The notes: generated by a model not told the origin, from the sequence alone. A stretch of 64,000 nt of DNA from Cyclaneusma minus (GCA_037179335.1 JAKZHN010000030.1:186001-250000); one strand, 5' to 3'. Counted from the stretch's first letter, positions 1 through 15,290 are shown. A program made the numbers and translations.

Positions 1-241
1 GGCCGAGAAAGGTGCCTTGCGGGCACCCCACGAGGCATGTGCGCTAAAGGCGCGCAAAAGGAAAGCATTGCTTATTAAAAGAGCTAAGCAAGGCTTTTAG
101 CGTATAATATTTAGACGCTGTTATTTTTATTTTAACAAAATAGCAGCTATTTTTCATAGCTAAAATATATATATATAATATATTTTATTTATTAATTTAT
201 TTATTAATTTATTTATTAATTTATTTTTAAGTATTATAATA
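1..241 (+). repeat. 5' LTR of element A
   Basis: It aligns with 7281-7497 and, inverted, with 33338-33556 and 47583-47788. The first 60 bases keep a high GC content. The matching bases in the 3' copy are C-to-T and G-to-A changed almost throughout, which is the RIP signature. Near 185-225 a 12-base AT unit (TTATTAATTTAT) is repeated about three times, so this LTR is slightly longer than its partners. Confidence 0.8.
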
Positions 242-3200
242 AAATAGCTATTTTTATTTTAAAAATTAATAATTTAATAAAATAATAATAATTCAAATTA
301 TTAGCTATAAATTTAATAATAATTTTATTATAAGCTTTAAAACCCAATTTTATTTAATTTTAAAAAAGTTTAATATTAGCAATAATACCGGCGAAATCTA
401 TAAGCTAAATCAGAAAATTGTATTTAATAAAAACAATAATATATTTATTAATAATATTAATAATTAAAATATTTTAATTAAAAACACAACTATATTATAT
501 AAGAATAAAATTAATTAAGCTTTTATTTTTATTTTTAGCTTAATTTAAAGGTAAGCAAATTTCAATTTTAATAATTTTGCAGCTATTTAACAAATTATTG
601 AAAAATTAAAAATTAAAAAAGAATGCGAAATTATAAATTAAAATTAAATTTTTTATTTATAAATATAATTTATTTATTTTAAATTCCAATAATAAGCAAT
701 TAATCATTTTAAAAAAAAGTTAAAAATCCTTATATATTAAATATTAAGCTATATTATATATGCAATATATATAAATATTATAAATAGTTTAATTGCTTAT
801 AAAATTATTTTAATATATAATTTTAAATTCTTTATTTAAAAAATAATATAATTTATATTTACTGCGCTTCAATTGCATTTAAAGGCTATATATATATTAT
901 ATAATAATATTATTAAATAAATTATAAATTAAATAATATTTTATAAAAAAAATTAAAAATTTAATATTAAAAGCAATAAATATAAAGCAATAGCATATAT
1001 TATATATATTAAACCAATTTGCTAAAAAAGCTTAAGAAAAGAAAAATTAAAAAATTCTATTGGAAAATAAAAATTTTATTTTTTATAGAAAAAATATATT
1101 TTTTTATATTTTTTAATAATTAATTTATTTTTAAGCTTTATAATAATATTAAATAAAATTTTATTTGTTAGTAAAGCAATTAATTATAAATTAATATATA
1201 ATATATGTGTAATATAGCCGGAAATATTAAATATAAAAGTAAGCCTAATTTTTAATTAAAAATTAAAAACATATTTAAAATAAATAATTTAAAAAAGCAA
1301 TATAATAATTGTAATAAATTATAAAATTTGTATAATAATTTAATATTAATTTAATTACAAAAATAAATAAAAATAGCTATTATTGGAATAAAGGCTAATA
1401 ATATAATTAAAATTAATACCGGCGTTTTTTATACCTTAATTATAATTTTAATAATTATAGCTTAGCTAATTATATTTATAAAAACATTAAAATCATTAAA
1501 GATTTAAATATAAAATTTATAAATATAAATATCCTAATAATAAAATATATATTTTAAATAATAATAATTTTAACAGCTATAAAACAAGGCCAATTATATA
1601 AAAATGGTTTTAATTATAGCTAAAATTATAATGGTTATAATTTAAAAAATATAATTAAGGCCCTTTTATGAAAATTGCAAATAAAATTCTTAATTTTACA
1701 AATTATAAATATAAATATAAATATAATAATTAAAAAGGAATTGCTAATAATTGCCTAATTTAATAATTCTTTTATAAGATAAAAGTGTATAATAATTAAT
1801 TACTTAATTGCGATTCGTATTTAAAATATAATTTCCGTTTTTATTTTTATTAATAATAAATTAAATAAAAATGTTATATTATTAATATTTGCAGAAGAAT
1901 AAAAATAAATGGATATATATGAATAATATTTATAAATTTGTTTTTTTAATAAAAACAAAATAAAGATTAAATAATGTTATAAAACTTTTATTAAATTTTT
2001 TAATAATAAAAATAATATAAAAAATCAAGATATTAAAATATATAAAATACCTATGTACTTATTTAATTTGTTTTTGAATATAGTTTAATTTAAATAAATA
2101 AATGATAAATATTATAATTAGGCTAAAGCCAGCTTTATTTATAAACATTAAATTAAATATAAAATTATTATTTAAAATAAATTAAATAAGCTAAATACAA
2201 TAATTTATATTTTAAATATAATCAATCAGAAATTGTTATATATAAAGTATTTTATATATAAAAGTTAAAAATATAATATTAAATTATATAAAATAATATT
2301 TAATAAAATAAATAAAAAGCTGTTTTTTATAAAAGAATAGTATAAATTTAAATAAAACTTCTATTATATATATATTAAATAAAATACCAAAATTTAAAAT
2401 AAAAATAAATAAATTTTAATATGATGTTAAAGCCGTAAATTACCAAGTATTAAAAGTACCTATAAAAGATTTATAGTAAAATTAAAATAAAGAATTAAAA
2501 TATAAAAAATTAAAACAACTAGGCTATTTTAATAATAGTTTTAATATAATAAAAGCTAATATATTATTTATATATTTTAATCAAAATTATATTATAAAAA
2601 TTAAAATGAATTTATTTTATTACTTTATTTATAAATTATTTAAAAAATAGCTAATTATATTGAAAGACTATATTAATAATATATTAATAAAAATTTAAAT
2701 TTATAAATCAAAAGATTTAATAAAAGCTTTTATATTATTTATATAAAAAAGAAATTGCGCCTATATATTAATTATAGAAAATAAAATAATATTATTATTA
2801 AAACCTATTGCTTATTCTTTTATTTAATAAATTTCTAATTGAATTAAAAAAAGCCAAGATTTTTATTAAGCTAGATTGTAAAAATTTATATTATAAAATT
2901 TATATAAAAAATAGCATTTTATATAAAATATAGGCATTTTAATTATTTAATAATATTATTTAATGTAATAAATATATTAGCTATATTTTAAGCCTATATA
3001 AATATAGCGCTTATTTGTTTTAAAATATTTTAATTTCTTTAAAAAAAAATTATGGCTTTTATATATTTATTATATTTATTAATTCTTTTTAAAAAACTAA
3101 ATAAATATAAATTTTGAATAAATTAAATTTTATTTTTAGGCTTTATAATAAAAACAGAAAAAAAAAATATAAAGCCGGAAAAAATATATATTATTCAAAA

Positions 3201-6200
3201 AATAGCCTATATTAATTATATGTATAAAATTGCAAGTATTTTTAAAATAAACTAATTTTTATAAATAATTAATTTTAAAATATAATAAAATTATATTATT
3301 TATAATTAATTAATTTATTAATATTATAAATAATAAGCAAAAAGGCCTATTTAAATAGTTTTTAAAATTATAAAAAGCTTTTTAATATATTAAAAATATA
3401 TTTGCAAATAGATTAATATTGCAATATTTTCATTTTATAAAATATTTATAAATTATATATAATGCTTTTAGATTTATAATATTAATTTTTTTAAAATAAC
3501 TTGAAAATTCAAATAATTTAATGCAATATTATTAATATTTAATAGCTTTTTACTTTTCTAAATTAATTAATATAAAATTAATATATTAAATATATAATAT
3601 TAAATTGCTTGCAATTATAAAACCTTTTTAATATTAAAAGCAATATATTAAAAATATATATTATAAAATTTAAATATTTTTAAATTATAATAATTTAAAT
3701 TATTTTATAAATATAAAAACATTTAATAAATATTAAGTAAAATAAGGTAGAAATTAAAATTATACAATTTTAATATTAAATATTTTATAAAAATTAAAAA
3801 TCTCGCTAATCCTTTATTTTATAAGCCAAATTATAAAAACGCAATAAAAAATGCTTAAAAGATATTTATATTATAAATAAAAGCTTTGCTATTTATTTCA
3901 TTACATATTAAATATATAATTCTTAAAAGATATAGCTATTTTTATAAATATAATAATTATATACTTTATTTATATATTATAAATATAAAATTTCAAATAA
4001 AAGATTTAAAAGCCAAAATAATTAAAATAAGCTTCATAATTATTTTTAAAGCTTAAAAGAAGAACAAATATATAATAAAAATATGAAGCCAATTTATATT
4101 ATATAAAAATAAATAATAATAATTTAAAAATAAAATATTATATAAAAAAAACAAATTATATATTTTTGCAATAAATATATTATATAATAAATTTTTATAT
4201 ATTTATTATAATAATAAATTAATAAGCTATTTTAAAATAAAATAAATATTATTAATTAAATATAAAAGCAAAAATATAAAAGCAAAAATATAAAATTATA
4301 TATATAATTATTATATTTATTACCAAAATAAAATTTGCTAATATATATTTTATAATTAGCTATAATTTTTGCTTTTAGCTAATAAATTATAAATGTATTT
4401 ATTATAAAACTTTATTATGAATTTGCTAAAATTATAATATATAAATAAAATATATAATGCTATTTTAATAATAATAAATTATTATACCAAAATTATATAA
4501 ATTATATATATAATTAAAGATATTAATATATAATTTTTAATAAAATTATTTGTTTTATAAGATTTTATAACATTATTATATTTAATTATAGATTTATATT
4601 TATTAATATATTATAAAAAGCCTTTTATTATAGATTTTATATAATATATAAATATAATATTTTATTTTATTTTTAAATAAATAAGCAAATAAAGCAAATA
4701 AATTAAATTTTAAAAGCTTACATATAATATTATTGCAATAGTAGAAACATAACTTGGGCAATTTAATTGGTTATAATAATTTTTATTTATAATAATTGTT
4801 TTTATAATAGATAAATATTAATTTTAATGTTTTTAATATAATTTATAAAAATTAAAATATTTAGTATAAAAACACGAAAAGAATATATAATATAATTAAT
4901 ATATATTATTATAAAAAATATAAAAATATTATTAATAAATATATATAAAAAAGATTATAAATTTTAATAAAAAAACCTAAAAAAATATATTTATTAAAAA
5001 TATACGCTTTAAAGCTAAAAAGCTAATAAAACAATATATAAGCCTGTTTTTTACTATTAAAAAAATAAAAACCTAAGCCTATTATTTAAGATTCCTATTT
5101 AAATTTTAATTAAAAAAATTATATAATACTTTTTATATTAACTTTTTAAAATTTACTAAAGCATTTTAAAATAATATATATAATTAATATTTTGCAAAAT
5201 TTAAAAAGTTTAAGAATAATTAAAAAAAATATATATAAATATATATATATAAATATACATATATAAATATATTTTATATATATTAAAAAAGCTAAAGCCA
5301 AAATTAAAATTAAATGTTAGCTCAAAAGAATTTTAAAAATGCCCTAATAATTTTAAGCAAATATATTAAAAGGATATTGAAACTAAATTATAATAATAGT
5401 AAAAACAGTATTAAAAAATATAAATACCAAAAAGAAATACTCAAAAGCCAATTTTAGCCTTATATTTAAATAAAAAACGCCTAATTATATATAATATTAA
5501 GCAAAAGCAAAAGCAAAAATATTTAAAATATAGAAATACAAATTTAATTATTGTTTTATATTTTAAATTAAATTGAATAAAACTATATTTTATAAAAAAT
5601 TAAATTAAAAAATTAAAAAATAAATAATAAGCTTAATTTAATTCAAAATTATAAAATGCGCAAATAAGAATTATAAATTTTATATATTATATAAAATAAA
5701 TTCGGTTAATAAAATCAAAAGAATTTCAATATTTTTAAAAACCTAATTTATATATATTAATTTTGTAATTTCTATATTTTATATTATATTATCAAAATTT
5801 TGATTTTTTTTATATTAAATAAAATACTATTAAAAAAAAGTAAAATTATAATTTATTTATGTTTTAATTAAATAACGCAAAAAAACAGAAAATATAAATT
5901 TATTAAATAGCATTAATCATTAATTATTATATATATTAAAATATGATTTATAAAAATAATTTTAATTAAGGCTATTATTGCAATTATAATATTTTTAAAT
6001 ATATTATATATTTTATATTTTAAAAAAGCATAAATTTTAAAATAAAAAAAAATTCCGGCAGCCTTTATGTTATTTTCTGATTGGGTTAATTTATTATTAT
6101 AATTAATATATTGGTTTTTAAAAAAGGCCTAAATTTTAATATAGCAATAATAATAAAATATAAAAACAGTATAAATTGCATTAAATAAATAAAAAAATAG

Positions 6201-7280
6201 CGGGAATTTGCAAAATAATAAATTAATTAATAAAAAAAAAGTATAAGCTTATTATATAATAAAGGGGCTTATAATTATTATAATAATAATTATATTTAAA
6301 ATTATTTACAGCTTAATTATAAATATTAAAATTTTTGTAAAAAGAATTGAAATAAAAGCTTTATATATAGCAAATATAAATACGGATTTAAAATATAAAT
6401 ACGGGCTTAATAAAAATATAATTTAAATTTTGCAGCAAAACCGCAAATTTAATACCATTATTATAATTATAATTAAATAGTTTATTACATAAGGCTTAAA
6501 ATAAACTATTATTAAAATTTTATATTTTGCAATTAAAAATATTAAAGGCTATAATATTAAAAAAAAAGAAAAAAAGAAAACAAAGTGCCTAATTTTTATT
6601 AAAAAAGCGTATATTACAAAACCCGTATAAAAGCAATAATAAAAAAAAGCCCAATAAAAACGGAAAATTTATTTTATATAAATAAAATTTTAATAAAGCT
6701 TAATATAATTACTATAAAAAGATTTGAAAAAAAGAAAAAACCTTAAGATTTGCTAAAAAATTAAAAATTAAACATATGCAATTAAAAATTGATTTACCAT
6801 TATTATAAAAAATATATAATATGCGCATAAAAAAAGGGGGGCAAAGAATTTAAAAAATAAATAAAAACCAATTATTTAAAATAAGCCGCCGCTATATTAG
6901 TGTTTTGGGATTTATAAAAAAAAGCATATATAAAAGCGGAAAAGGCATATGCAAATAAATAAAAATAATAAATTTTTAATAAATTTTAATATAAACAAAT
7001 AAAAATAATAATAATAAAAATAATTAAATAAAAGCTTAAAATTAATTAATAGTACATAATGCAAGCTATATATTAAAATTAAGGCTTAAAAATTAGCCAA
7101 AAATAAATTTAAAAATAATTATTAATAATAGCAAATTAATAAAAGTCTATTAATTTACACGGCTAAAATAAAAAACCAAAATTAATAATTAAAACCAAAT
7201 ATTAAATTATTGAAAAGCAAAAATTTGTATTTGGAAGCTTTAAGGCCCAAAATTATAAAGGGAAAAATAATTATTATATA

Positions 7281-7497
7281 GAATTAAAAAGGGCATTTTA
7301 TAAATATTTTATAAAATATATACGCTAAAGGTATATAAAAAAAAGCATTATTTATTAAAAAAAACTAAGCAAGGCTTTTGGCGTACAATATTTGAACGCT
7401 GCCAATCTTACTTAAAAAGGGCAGCGGCTATTTCTTATAGCTAATAAATACGTACAACGCACCCCCATCTGCCAACTTATCTTTGACCATTGTGACA
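7281..7497 (+). repeat. 3' LTR of element A
   Basis: Its start is heavily mutated relative to bases 1-60, while its last 60 bases (about 7440-7497) stay GC-moderate. The right limit was set where similarity to the outer end of element B's 3' LTR stops, after a stretch ending in TTGTGACA. The limit is good to a few bases. Confidence 0.75.
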
Positions 7498-10400
7498 GCC
7501 GCTTTTCTTTTTGTTTTTGAGCTTTCGGGCCCAAAAAGAACCTTTAATTTTAAAAGCTAATAATCGTAAATTACTCTGCTTTTAAAATATACCGGCTAGC
7601 GTAAATAATAATAATAAAATTTTAATAAAATTTAATTTTCTTCTGCTATTTAAAATTAAATAAAAATTTGTGCAATTTAAAATTGATAATTAAGCAAAAG
7701 GTATATAGAAATTTGCAATTATTAAATATTAAATTAAAAAGATATAAAACAATGTAAAAAAAAGATTTATTGCTATTATAATTCCAAATAGAAATAGCTT
7801 TATTTAGAAATTAAATGGGATATATAAAAATAATTAATTATTTAGCTATGCTAATATTTATAAAATATAGCATTTAAATTTTGCTATTAATAAAAGCATT
7901 AAATTAAATTAAAAATTTGCGATTTTTCAATATATATATAATTATAATGTTTTTACTGTCAATAATATTATTAAAATCTATAAACACAATATTTATAAAA
8001 AAAAATGCTTAAAAAAGAAATTTTTCTTTACCAATATTATTTCCCAATTTGGAATTAAATACTATTTGGTTTTGCCTATGTAAATCTGCCCTATTTTATT
8101 TTTTATTTTTTAGTTTTTTACAAAACTCTTATTATTAGGATAATTCTATTTTATATAACCAATTTAATAATATTTAAAATAAGCCCTTTTAAAGCAGGGT
8201 TTTTTTAATATTAGACCTTTACGGAACTTTATATTCTTAATGCGCGTAATAGTCCCTGTTATTACTATTGCTATTAAAATTGTCTTTATTATTAATATTG
8301 CTATTATTATTATTATTGCCGTTTTTTATCCGTATTTATTGCTATTATAATAAAACAAATATTATTTAAAAAACATTAAATTTTATTTTTAATAGCAATG
8401 CTTTAAATTGCGTTATAATACAAAATGCGCGCTTTTTTAAAAAAAAATTGGCAAAAATAAATTATAAAAGCAATGGCAGCTATTAAATTAAATAAAAAAC
8501 AATTGAATAAATTGGCCAAAATATTAAAATTAGGCATGCTTTTTAATTAAATATTGCAATATAAATTGGATTTGTCCTTATATAATTAATATAATAGCAA
8601 TAGGCACTAAATATTTTAATTAATAAATTAAAAATAGTTTATAGGAAATTATATACTTTTTAAATAAATAAATTCTCGGCGCTAAAAATATGTTTTAACT
8701 GCAAAATATAATTGGTGTTTTTTAATACAATTAATAATATAGGCGAATTTAAATTAAAAATTAAAAAAATCTTTATAATTAATAGCGAGTTTATTTTTAA
8801 TAATAATATATTAAGCTTTGAATTTAAAATTAAAATTATTATTTAGCTTATTAAAATTGGGATTCTTTTTAAAATAATAAAAAAAGGTATTGCAAAATAA
8901 ATTTTGTAAAAACTAGGCAAATTTATTATTATAAAATATATTAATATTATTGCTAATATTATTTGCAATAAAATTAAAAGCATTGCTATTAAAAAATCGC
9001 TAATGCTAATGCTAATATTAAATCCATTACCGAATCCGGAAATAACTTTGCTAAAGCTTGTATTTGGCATTTGTATTCAATTGCTAAAAGCCAAAAATTA
9101 AAAAAAAATTGGGCTTCTAATATTAAATATTAATTAATTCCCAAAGATTTATTAATATATTATTAAATGCATTTTTGAATTGCTTAGCCAGATTTTTAAA
9201 TTTTTAATAAATAATAAAAGGCTTATTATTATTATTTAATTCGTTATTATTGCAAGCAAAGCATTTTTTTAGGCGCAAATATTAAGAATTTCATTTTAAA
9301 ATATTTTTGTTTTTATTTTTAAAATTAGGCTAATTGCTAAAAGAAAACAATTTTAAAATATATTCCTTAAAAGCAAATATATTATTATTGCCGTTTTTAA
9401 TAAATTCAAATTTTAAATATTGCTATTTTTAAATTTAAAAAGCCTTGAAATAGTTGAAAGCTTTTTATTTTTGTAATTTTTATTTGGGAATGCTTTTAAA
9501 ATAAATTTTGTATAAATTTTAAAAATAAAAAATATATAAGCCAAATTTATATAATCGAGCTCTGGAATTAATTGCATATTAATAAAATTGAAAATTTCCA
9601 GAAAAACGAATAACGGTTTATAAAATACAATAGCAATAAAATTATTACAATTTAAATTCTTTTATTGGGCTAGGCTAAATAAAAAACGCTATTAATCATT
9701 ATTTATTGCTATAAAAAAAGAAAATCTAAGGAGCTTTGGAAAGCTTTATATATAAATAGGACCAAAGCTATAATTGGTCCGGTCACGTGTTCGCAAAATA
9801 AAGGGTATACGGCCCAGGGCCGTTATATTGCAAAGTTTTTGAAAATGCCAAATACTATTTTAATATTAAAAATTTAAAAAAATTAATTAAATTTTGTAAA
9901 AAATACCAGCTTTATAGCAAATCTTTAAATAAATTCAAAATTAAAATTGAAATTAATTTTAATTTTAATTATTTTATTATAATGGATATTATTTTTATTG
10001 ATAACAAAAAAACCCTTTATATTATAAATAACGCAATTGGATTGATAATATACCAATTTCTTAAGGCCATTAATTTAGCTATTAGTATTTTTGCAAAAAA
10101 TATTTAAAAGAATATTTGAAATTGCTGGTTTTATATTTATTAAAAACCATTTAATATTATTAAATATAACGCTAATTTTAAAATAGCTAATAAATTGTTT
10201 TGCAAAATATTAAATTATGGAGGATTAAAAATAATAAAATCCCTATAAAAGCTTATTATAGCATTGGCAAAATAAAAAAATACTTTTTTTTAAAAAAAAA
10301 ACTTATAATATTTTTGCAAAAAAGAATACCTAAAAAGTCCCCTAACTTTATTTTCCACATAGCAATCAAAGCTATAAATAATATTATTAAATTAAATAAT

Positions 10401-12400
10401 CTAGTATTTATTTTATTAATATTTGGTATTTATTTTAAATTTGCAAAAACCTGTCTTTATTTTTAAAAATATATTAAAAAAATTAAATTATTTAAAAATA
10501 TAGCAAAAAGCTAAAAGAAATCTCTAGGCTAAATATATAATTTCTAATACTTTAAGCATTTGCAATAAATCAAATACTTTTACTATTATAATTTTTTTTA
10601 GCTTTTAAATCCAAATTTTAAAAAGAAATAGAATAGAAAAATCCTTATAACCTGCTAAAAATTAACAATTAAATCTATATCCTTTAAATACCAATTGAAT
10701 TAAAAAAAACTACTTTGATTAAGCTATATTTTATATTAAAAATAATATTTTAAAAGCAGTATTATTTGCAATGCCTTCCAAGCCAATAAATAGTATATTT
10801 TCTAAATTAAAATTAAAGCTAATTTTTAAAAAATTATTTAAAAAATTATTAACAAATTCAATTTGAAAGCAAAATAAACCAATTTTCAAATCCCAAAAAG
10901 CTTTTAAATAGCCAATTAAAACAAAACCTGGAAAATTAAAAAGGGCAAATGCAATTAAAAAACCAAAAGCATCACTTCCAATTAAAAAAAGCTTTACAAT
11001 TTCAATTCCCTTTAAAAAAGACTAAAAAATCAGCATTTTTCTAAATTTATTCAAAATAATTTTAATATTATAAAAATATACTTTTATTATAAAAATAATT
11101 AAAAAAACAAATTTATTACTTATTTAACTGCTAAAGAAATTGCAAATTTACTTTTAGCAAATCAATTAAAGCAAAAAAGCAAAATTACTATACCTGGCAA
11201 AAATTTTGAAATATTTAACGCTATTAAAATTAACACCTTTATTGCTACCAATATTTTTAAATTTATTCCTTTTAACCTTAAAATCTATATTAAAAATATT
11301 AAAATATTTGGAATTAAATTTATAAAAGAAAATTGAAAACAAAGCTATTACAGTTTTATATAAAAAATTAAAAATGGTTATTTATAGCTTTAAAAACACT
11401 AAAAGAAAATATTATTTTATTTAAACCCCAATTATTTAACGCTATAACCAACAATTAATTATTTGTATTGCATTATTTTTTAAATTAAAAAAAATACAAA
11501 ATAATAGCTAAATTCTAGGCTAAAAATATTACCTAAATTTATTTTTAATTTAAAAATAAACTGGAAAAAATGGTATGTTACAGCCTATTTGAAAAAATCG
11601 AAAACAAATATTCTCCAAAGATTTTAATTTAAATTTTAAAGCCATTTTATAAATTGGCAAAAGCTGGCCTATATTAATAAATATTTTATATTAAATACTA
11701 TTTTATTTAATTACTTTTAAAAATATCCATTTATAATTTATACTTGCTTTTTAGCAAATTTTTTGTTTTGCAATTATTAAAATACAAATTGATAATACTC
11801 TTTAATTGTATAATGCTACATAAGCTAAATTTAAAAAATCCAAATTTTATAAAGCTAGCTTTAATGCCAAGCCCCAAAAAAATTAATTATAAATTATTTT
11901 CTTTTATTTAATAGCTGCATTTTAAGCTTAAATAAAAATGGCTTTATATATCTTTGCTTAAAAAACAATTAAAAATATATTAGCAAATAAAATTTAAGCA
12001 ACTATATAAGCTATAAATATAATTATAGCTATAAATACTATTTTATTTAAAAATTTAAAGCGTTTTAAACTTTTTTTAACCCTAATAATAATTTATACAA
12101 ATTTATTTAGCCTATATAATTATTTAATTAAATTAGAATATATATATTAAAAAAAGCTATAAATTCAAAAAAATTCAAAATATATACTAAATTAATAATT
12201 GTAATAATCCAGCTAATGCTATAATTAAAATTAATTGCAATAATGTTTTTAAAAAAAATTATTAATTTAAATACCCTTAAAATCAAAATGCAAAAATAAA
12301 TAAATCGTAAAAAAAAATCGATTAGCTAATTATAGGCTATAATAAGTAAGCACTATAAAAAAATCCCAATATTAAAACAGCTAGAATAATTAAAGCACGT
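7498..12400. other. AT-rich RIP-type repeat relic, no gene
   Basis: About 4.9 kb of AT-rich DNA in which every frame is broken. Small GC pockets remain at about 7490-7540 and 9775-9825, the latter with CACGTG and a GGCCCAGGGCC palindrome. I found no terminal repeats and no similarity strong enough to assign it to elements A-D. Short open frames (for example 8843-9070 on the minus strand, 10200-10466 on the plus strand) are Ile/Lys/Asn/Leu/Phe-rich composition artefacts. It is most likely further decayed transposon sequence. Confidence 0.5.
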
Positions 12401-13444
12401 GGGTATTATATGCCAATTAGCGCTTAATTCTGGCGCTAGCTAGCGCGGTCGGAAAAGCGTTTTCAAACCCTTAAAGTCTAGCAGCGCGCCTCTTCTCTTT
12501 CCTCCTTAAACGAATACAAAACCATGAATAACACCCCTACGCGCGTAAAACCCCGAACCTTGTAGGTTCGACACTTACTGCTTCGTAACATTGTGCTTTT
12601 GCTGACAGTAAACCTCATATAGCGCAACAATACTGCAACCAAACCATGAACGTCCAGCTCTCGTCGGGCGGACCACAAATTCAAGTCGTCATTGACGACA
12701 CGGACGCGACTTGCAATAATGGCTATGCGCCTTATCAGCTTGATCTCTCGTCAGCCCCCCTTTTCTCTTTTGCCCCTTTCCCAGTACCCCTTTTCTTAGC
12801 CTTCGCATACACCCGAATTCCTCCTCCAACCATAGCCACAGTTTCCTTGAATTGGGCAGTTTGGAAGTTATGGAAATACTTGGATATACATGTATGGCTG
12901 TGTTTGAACGATTTCAGAGTTGACCAGGAGGTGAGCGACTTACTCTGCTGATATGTTTAAGGACGAAAGAATCCATATGATTTGGGTGTATTCAACATAC
13001 AGTGCCGTAGGAGAAGTTGTAATATAGCAGCCTGCTTAATTTCTGATAACCAAAGGTCAAATCCAATCACTCGTGAATAGGTACTAGTATGTGGTGATGA
13101 AACAGAGACTTCAGACTACGGGGTGTAAAGGTCAAACGCCAAGACATGGCCCAAGCTCCGCACGTGTAACGAACCCAATTCGGCAATCGACTTAGCAGGG
13201 GCTCGCTCCGCTTCTCTCATCATCGATGCCCCGTAAGCTTCCCTCTTGCAGACTGCTACATGTACATGGAGAGTACATGTATGCCATGAAAATCTTGCAG
13301 CCAGCATTGCGTCTTCCAACGGTCGATTTTGTTCAATTCCTTCTTGTGCTACCGTTCTGCCCGAACCGCGCATCCGTGGTGCATTTCCCTCCCCAAGGAT
13401 GCGCGTGCTCAGAGCGTCGCAGCGGTGCGGCCATTGGTCATTGA
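12401..13444. other. Transition zone and PP2C upstream region
   Basis: Composition switches abruptly from AT-rich to balanced at about 12400-12480. One open frame with a good ATG context (12646-12951, + strand, 101 aa) starts plausibly but turns hydrophobic and low-complexity. It shows no domain I recognise and could be a relic or a non-coding frame. The remainder is probably the upstream region of the phosphatase gene. I see no convincing TATA box. Confidence 0.35.
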
Positions 13445-15290
13445 ATGATAGCTATGGTGAGATAGCTCTCTATGTAATACTCCCTTACTTGCAAACCACT
13501 TACAGTTGAGTCTTTCAGGATTCATTTCTACCTTTCTCACCGGCCCCTCACCACAGCGACCGTCGATATCCTCCCGACGAGCCAAAAGATCTCGACCGAT
13601 AGCCAACGAGCAATGCCGCTGCTTCCATGACTACTTCGTCACCCATCTCCCCTCCTCCTCCCTACATCCCGACTCTCGATCCTCCGCCGGTCCCCACCAC
13701 AAGCTTCCTCGAGCTGATTCTACACCCCATAGTCCCGGAGCGGGTCGCTCGCCCGCTGCCCTAGTCGGGGCCTCGCGCGAGCTTACAGTCGTTCGAATCC
13801 CGCTCAAAAGCGCCAAACATCATTTTGGCGTTTCAGTCGCTAGAGGCAATCGGCCTTACCAGGAAGATACATACCAAGCTGGAACCATTGAGTTGCCGAG
13901 TTTTGCCAAAAAGGGCCCGGTAAGCCTGAGCAGAAGTGCTGCTCAAGCGCGGGCAGGAAACGGAGAGGCCACTTCTGCTGATGGTGCGAGTGGAGATCCG
14001 CAGGTCTTTTACTTCGGGGTTTTCGATGGCCACGGTGGCCAGGAATGTAGCGAGTGGCTGCGCGACGAATTACATACCTATATTGAGAAGGCGGCAAAGG
14101 ACTTTGAGCTCACTTCCAGCTTGGGGAAGAAGGGCGAAAAGAGTACGCAGGCTGCAGGGGATACTGGCACTGATTTAAGCCGCACGGATCAGGGGGAATC
14201 ATCAACGAAAGCAAAGGGTAGCTTGGATGGAGTCCAGATGAAGAGCAAGGCAGATGCTGAAGAGCAGGCCGATGGACAAATCTATGGAGATAAGAAGACC
14301 GGACATGGTGCCGCAAAAGAGTCGACTGATCGCACACACCAGGACACTCCAAACACATCGAAGGTCACGGCTATGCAGCAAAACCTTATAAAGGAGTGGA
14401 AGACAATTATTGGGGGTTATTTCCGCCGCTTCAAGCCAGAATATTTCGCCATCTCAGCCGACCCAGACTCCAATGAAGCCCCCGGCACATCCATTGAAAG
14501 CGTTCTCATGTACGCATTTCTCACAGCCGACCTAGACTTTGTCACAGCCCAAGCAAAGAAGCCCGACCCATCCCACTCTTCCGACGCCCCCTTAAACAAC
14601 GACGAAATACTCGGATTACCTACACATAAACATAAAATCGGCGGACCAAAACGCTTCATGGGCGGGTCTACCGCATCAGTCGCTCTGATATCGACACCAA
14701 CACCAACCCCCTTCTGGCACCCTGCCAGCCCCTCAACTCTCGTAGTCGCTCATGTCGGCGACACGCGAATCCTTCTCTGCTCCACAGCAACCGGTCTTGC
14801 CATCCCCCTTACCACCGACCACCACCCCTCCTCCCCAATCGAAGGCGCCCGACTTCGTCGCTACGCCGGCACATTCGTCACAGACTCGTTTGGCGAAGAG
14901 CGCATGTCCGGGCTAGCCAACACACGAGCTTTTGGCGACATGCGCTCGAAGCGCATTGGCGTATCCGCAGAGCCCGAAATGCATCGCTATGAGCTTGGGC
15001 CAGCGGAGTACAGCTTCATGGTGCTGGTTAGCGATGGAGTTAGTGGTACTGTGAGCGATCAGGAAGTAGTCGATATTGTGAAAGAGGCGAAGACGCCGAG
15101 CGATGGCGCGCAGAGTGTGGTCAGTTATGCGACGGAGGTGGGGAAAGAAGGGGATAATGCCACGTGTTTGGTTGTGAGGCTAGGGGGATGGGAGAGAAGG
15201 GGAGAGGGAGGCGGGGGCAGTATTGGCACGAAGGAGATGAGAGATTTCAAGAGGGCGGAGGCGAATGATCCTAGGAGGAGTAGGACGTAA
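13445..15290 (+). CDS. PP2C-type serine/threonine protein phosphatase
   Basis: A metal-dependent (Mg/Mn) protein phosphatase that removes phosphate from Ser/Thr. PP2C motifs appear in order: YQED (metal Asp about residue 125), GVFDGHGG (Asp about 178), HVGDTR, DHHPSS, TRAFGD, VSDGVSG (Asp about 514) and GDNAT (Asp about 554). The frame is open from 13506 but has no ATG before the catalytic domain, so an upstream exon is needed. I infer ATG 13445 (MIAM), a 49-nt intron 13457-13505 (donor GTGAGA, acceptor ACAG) and exon 2 from 13506, all in phase, giving 598 aa. An acidic, Lys/Ser/Thr-rich stretch of roughly 90 residues sits between the DGHGG region and the rest of the domain. An HDYFVTHLPSS motif near the N-terminus and the Arg-rich leader suggest the fungal mitochondrial Ptc6/Ptc5 branch, which is an inference. 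The family call is firm; the start is not. Confidence 0.85.

Larger units (their letters stand above)
1..7497 (+). mobile_element. LTR retrotransposon A, RIP-degraded
   Basis: A direct repeat of about 220-240 bp lies at both ends (1-241 and 7281-7497). Everything between is AT-rich and dense in stops, so no gag or pol frame survives. The same element occurs inverted at 33338-47788. The sequence just inside the 3' repeat (about 7120-7280) aligns with the reverse complement of about 33557-33715, and the sequence after the 5' repeat (about 210-330) with the reverse complement of about 40560-40680. Two copies with the same repeats, internal ends and net length (about 7.5 kb) support an LTR retrotransposon. 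The left end is probably a few bases outside the window, so no target duplication can be read. The gypsy or copia class cannot be decided. Confidence 0.8.
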
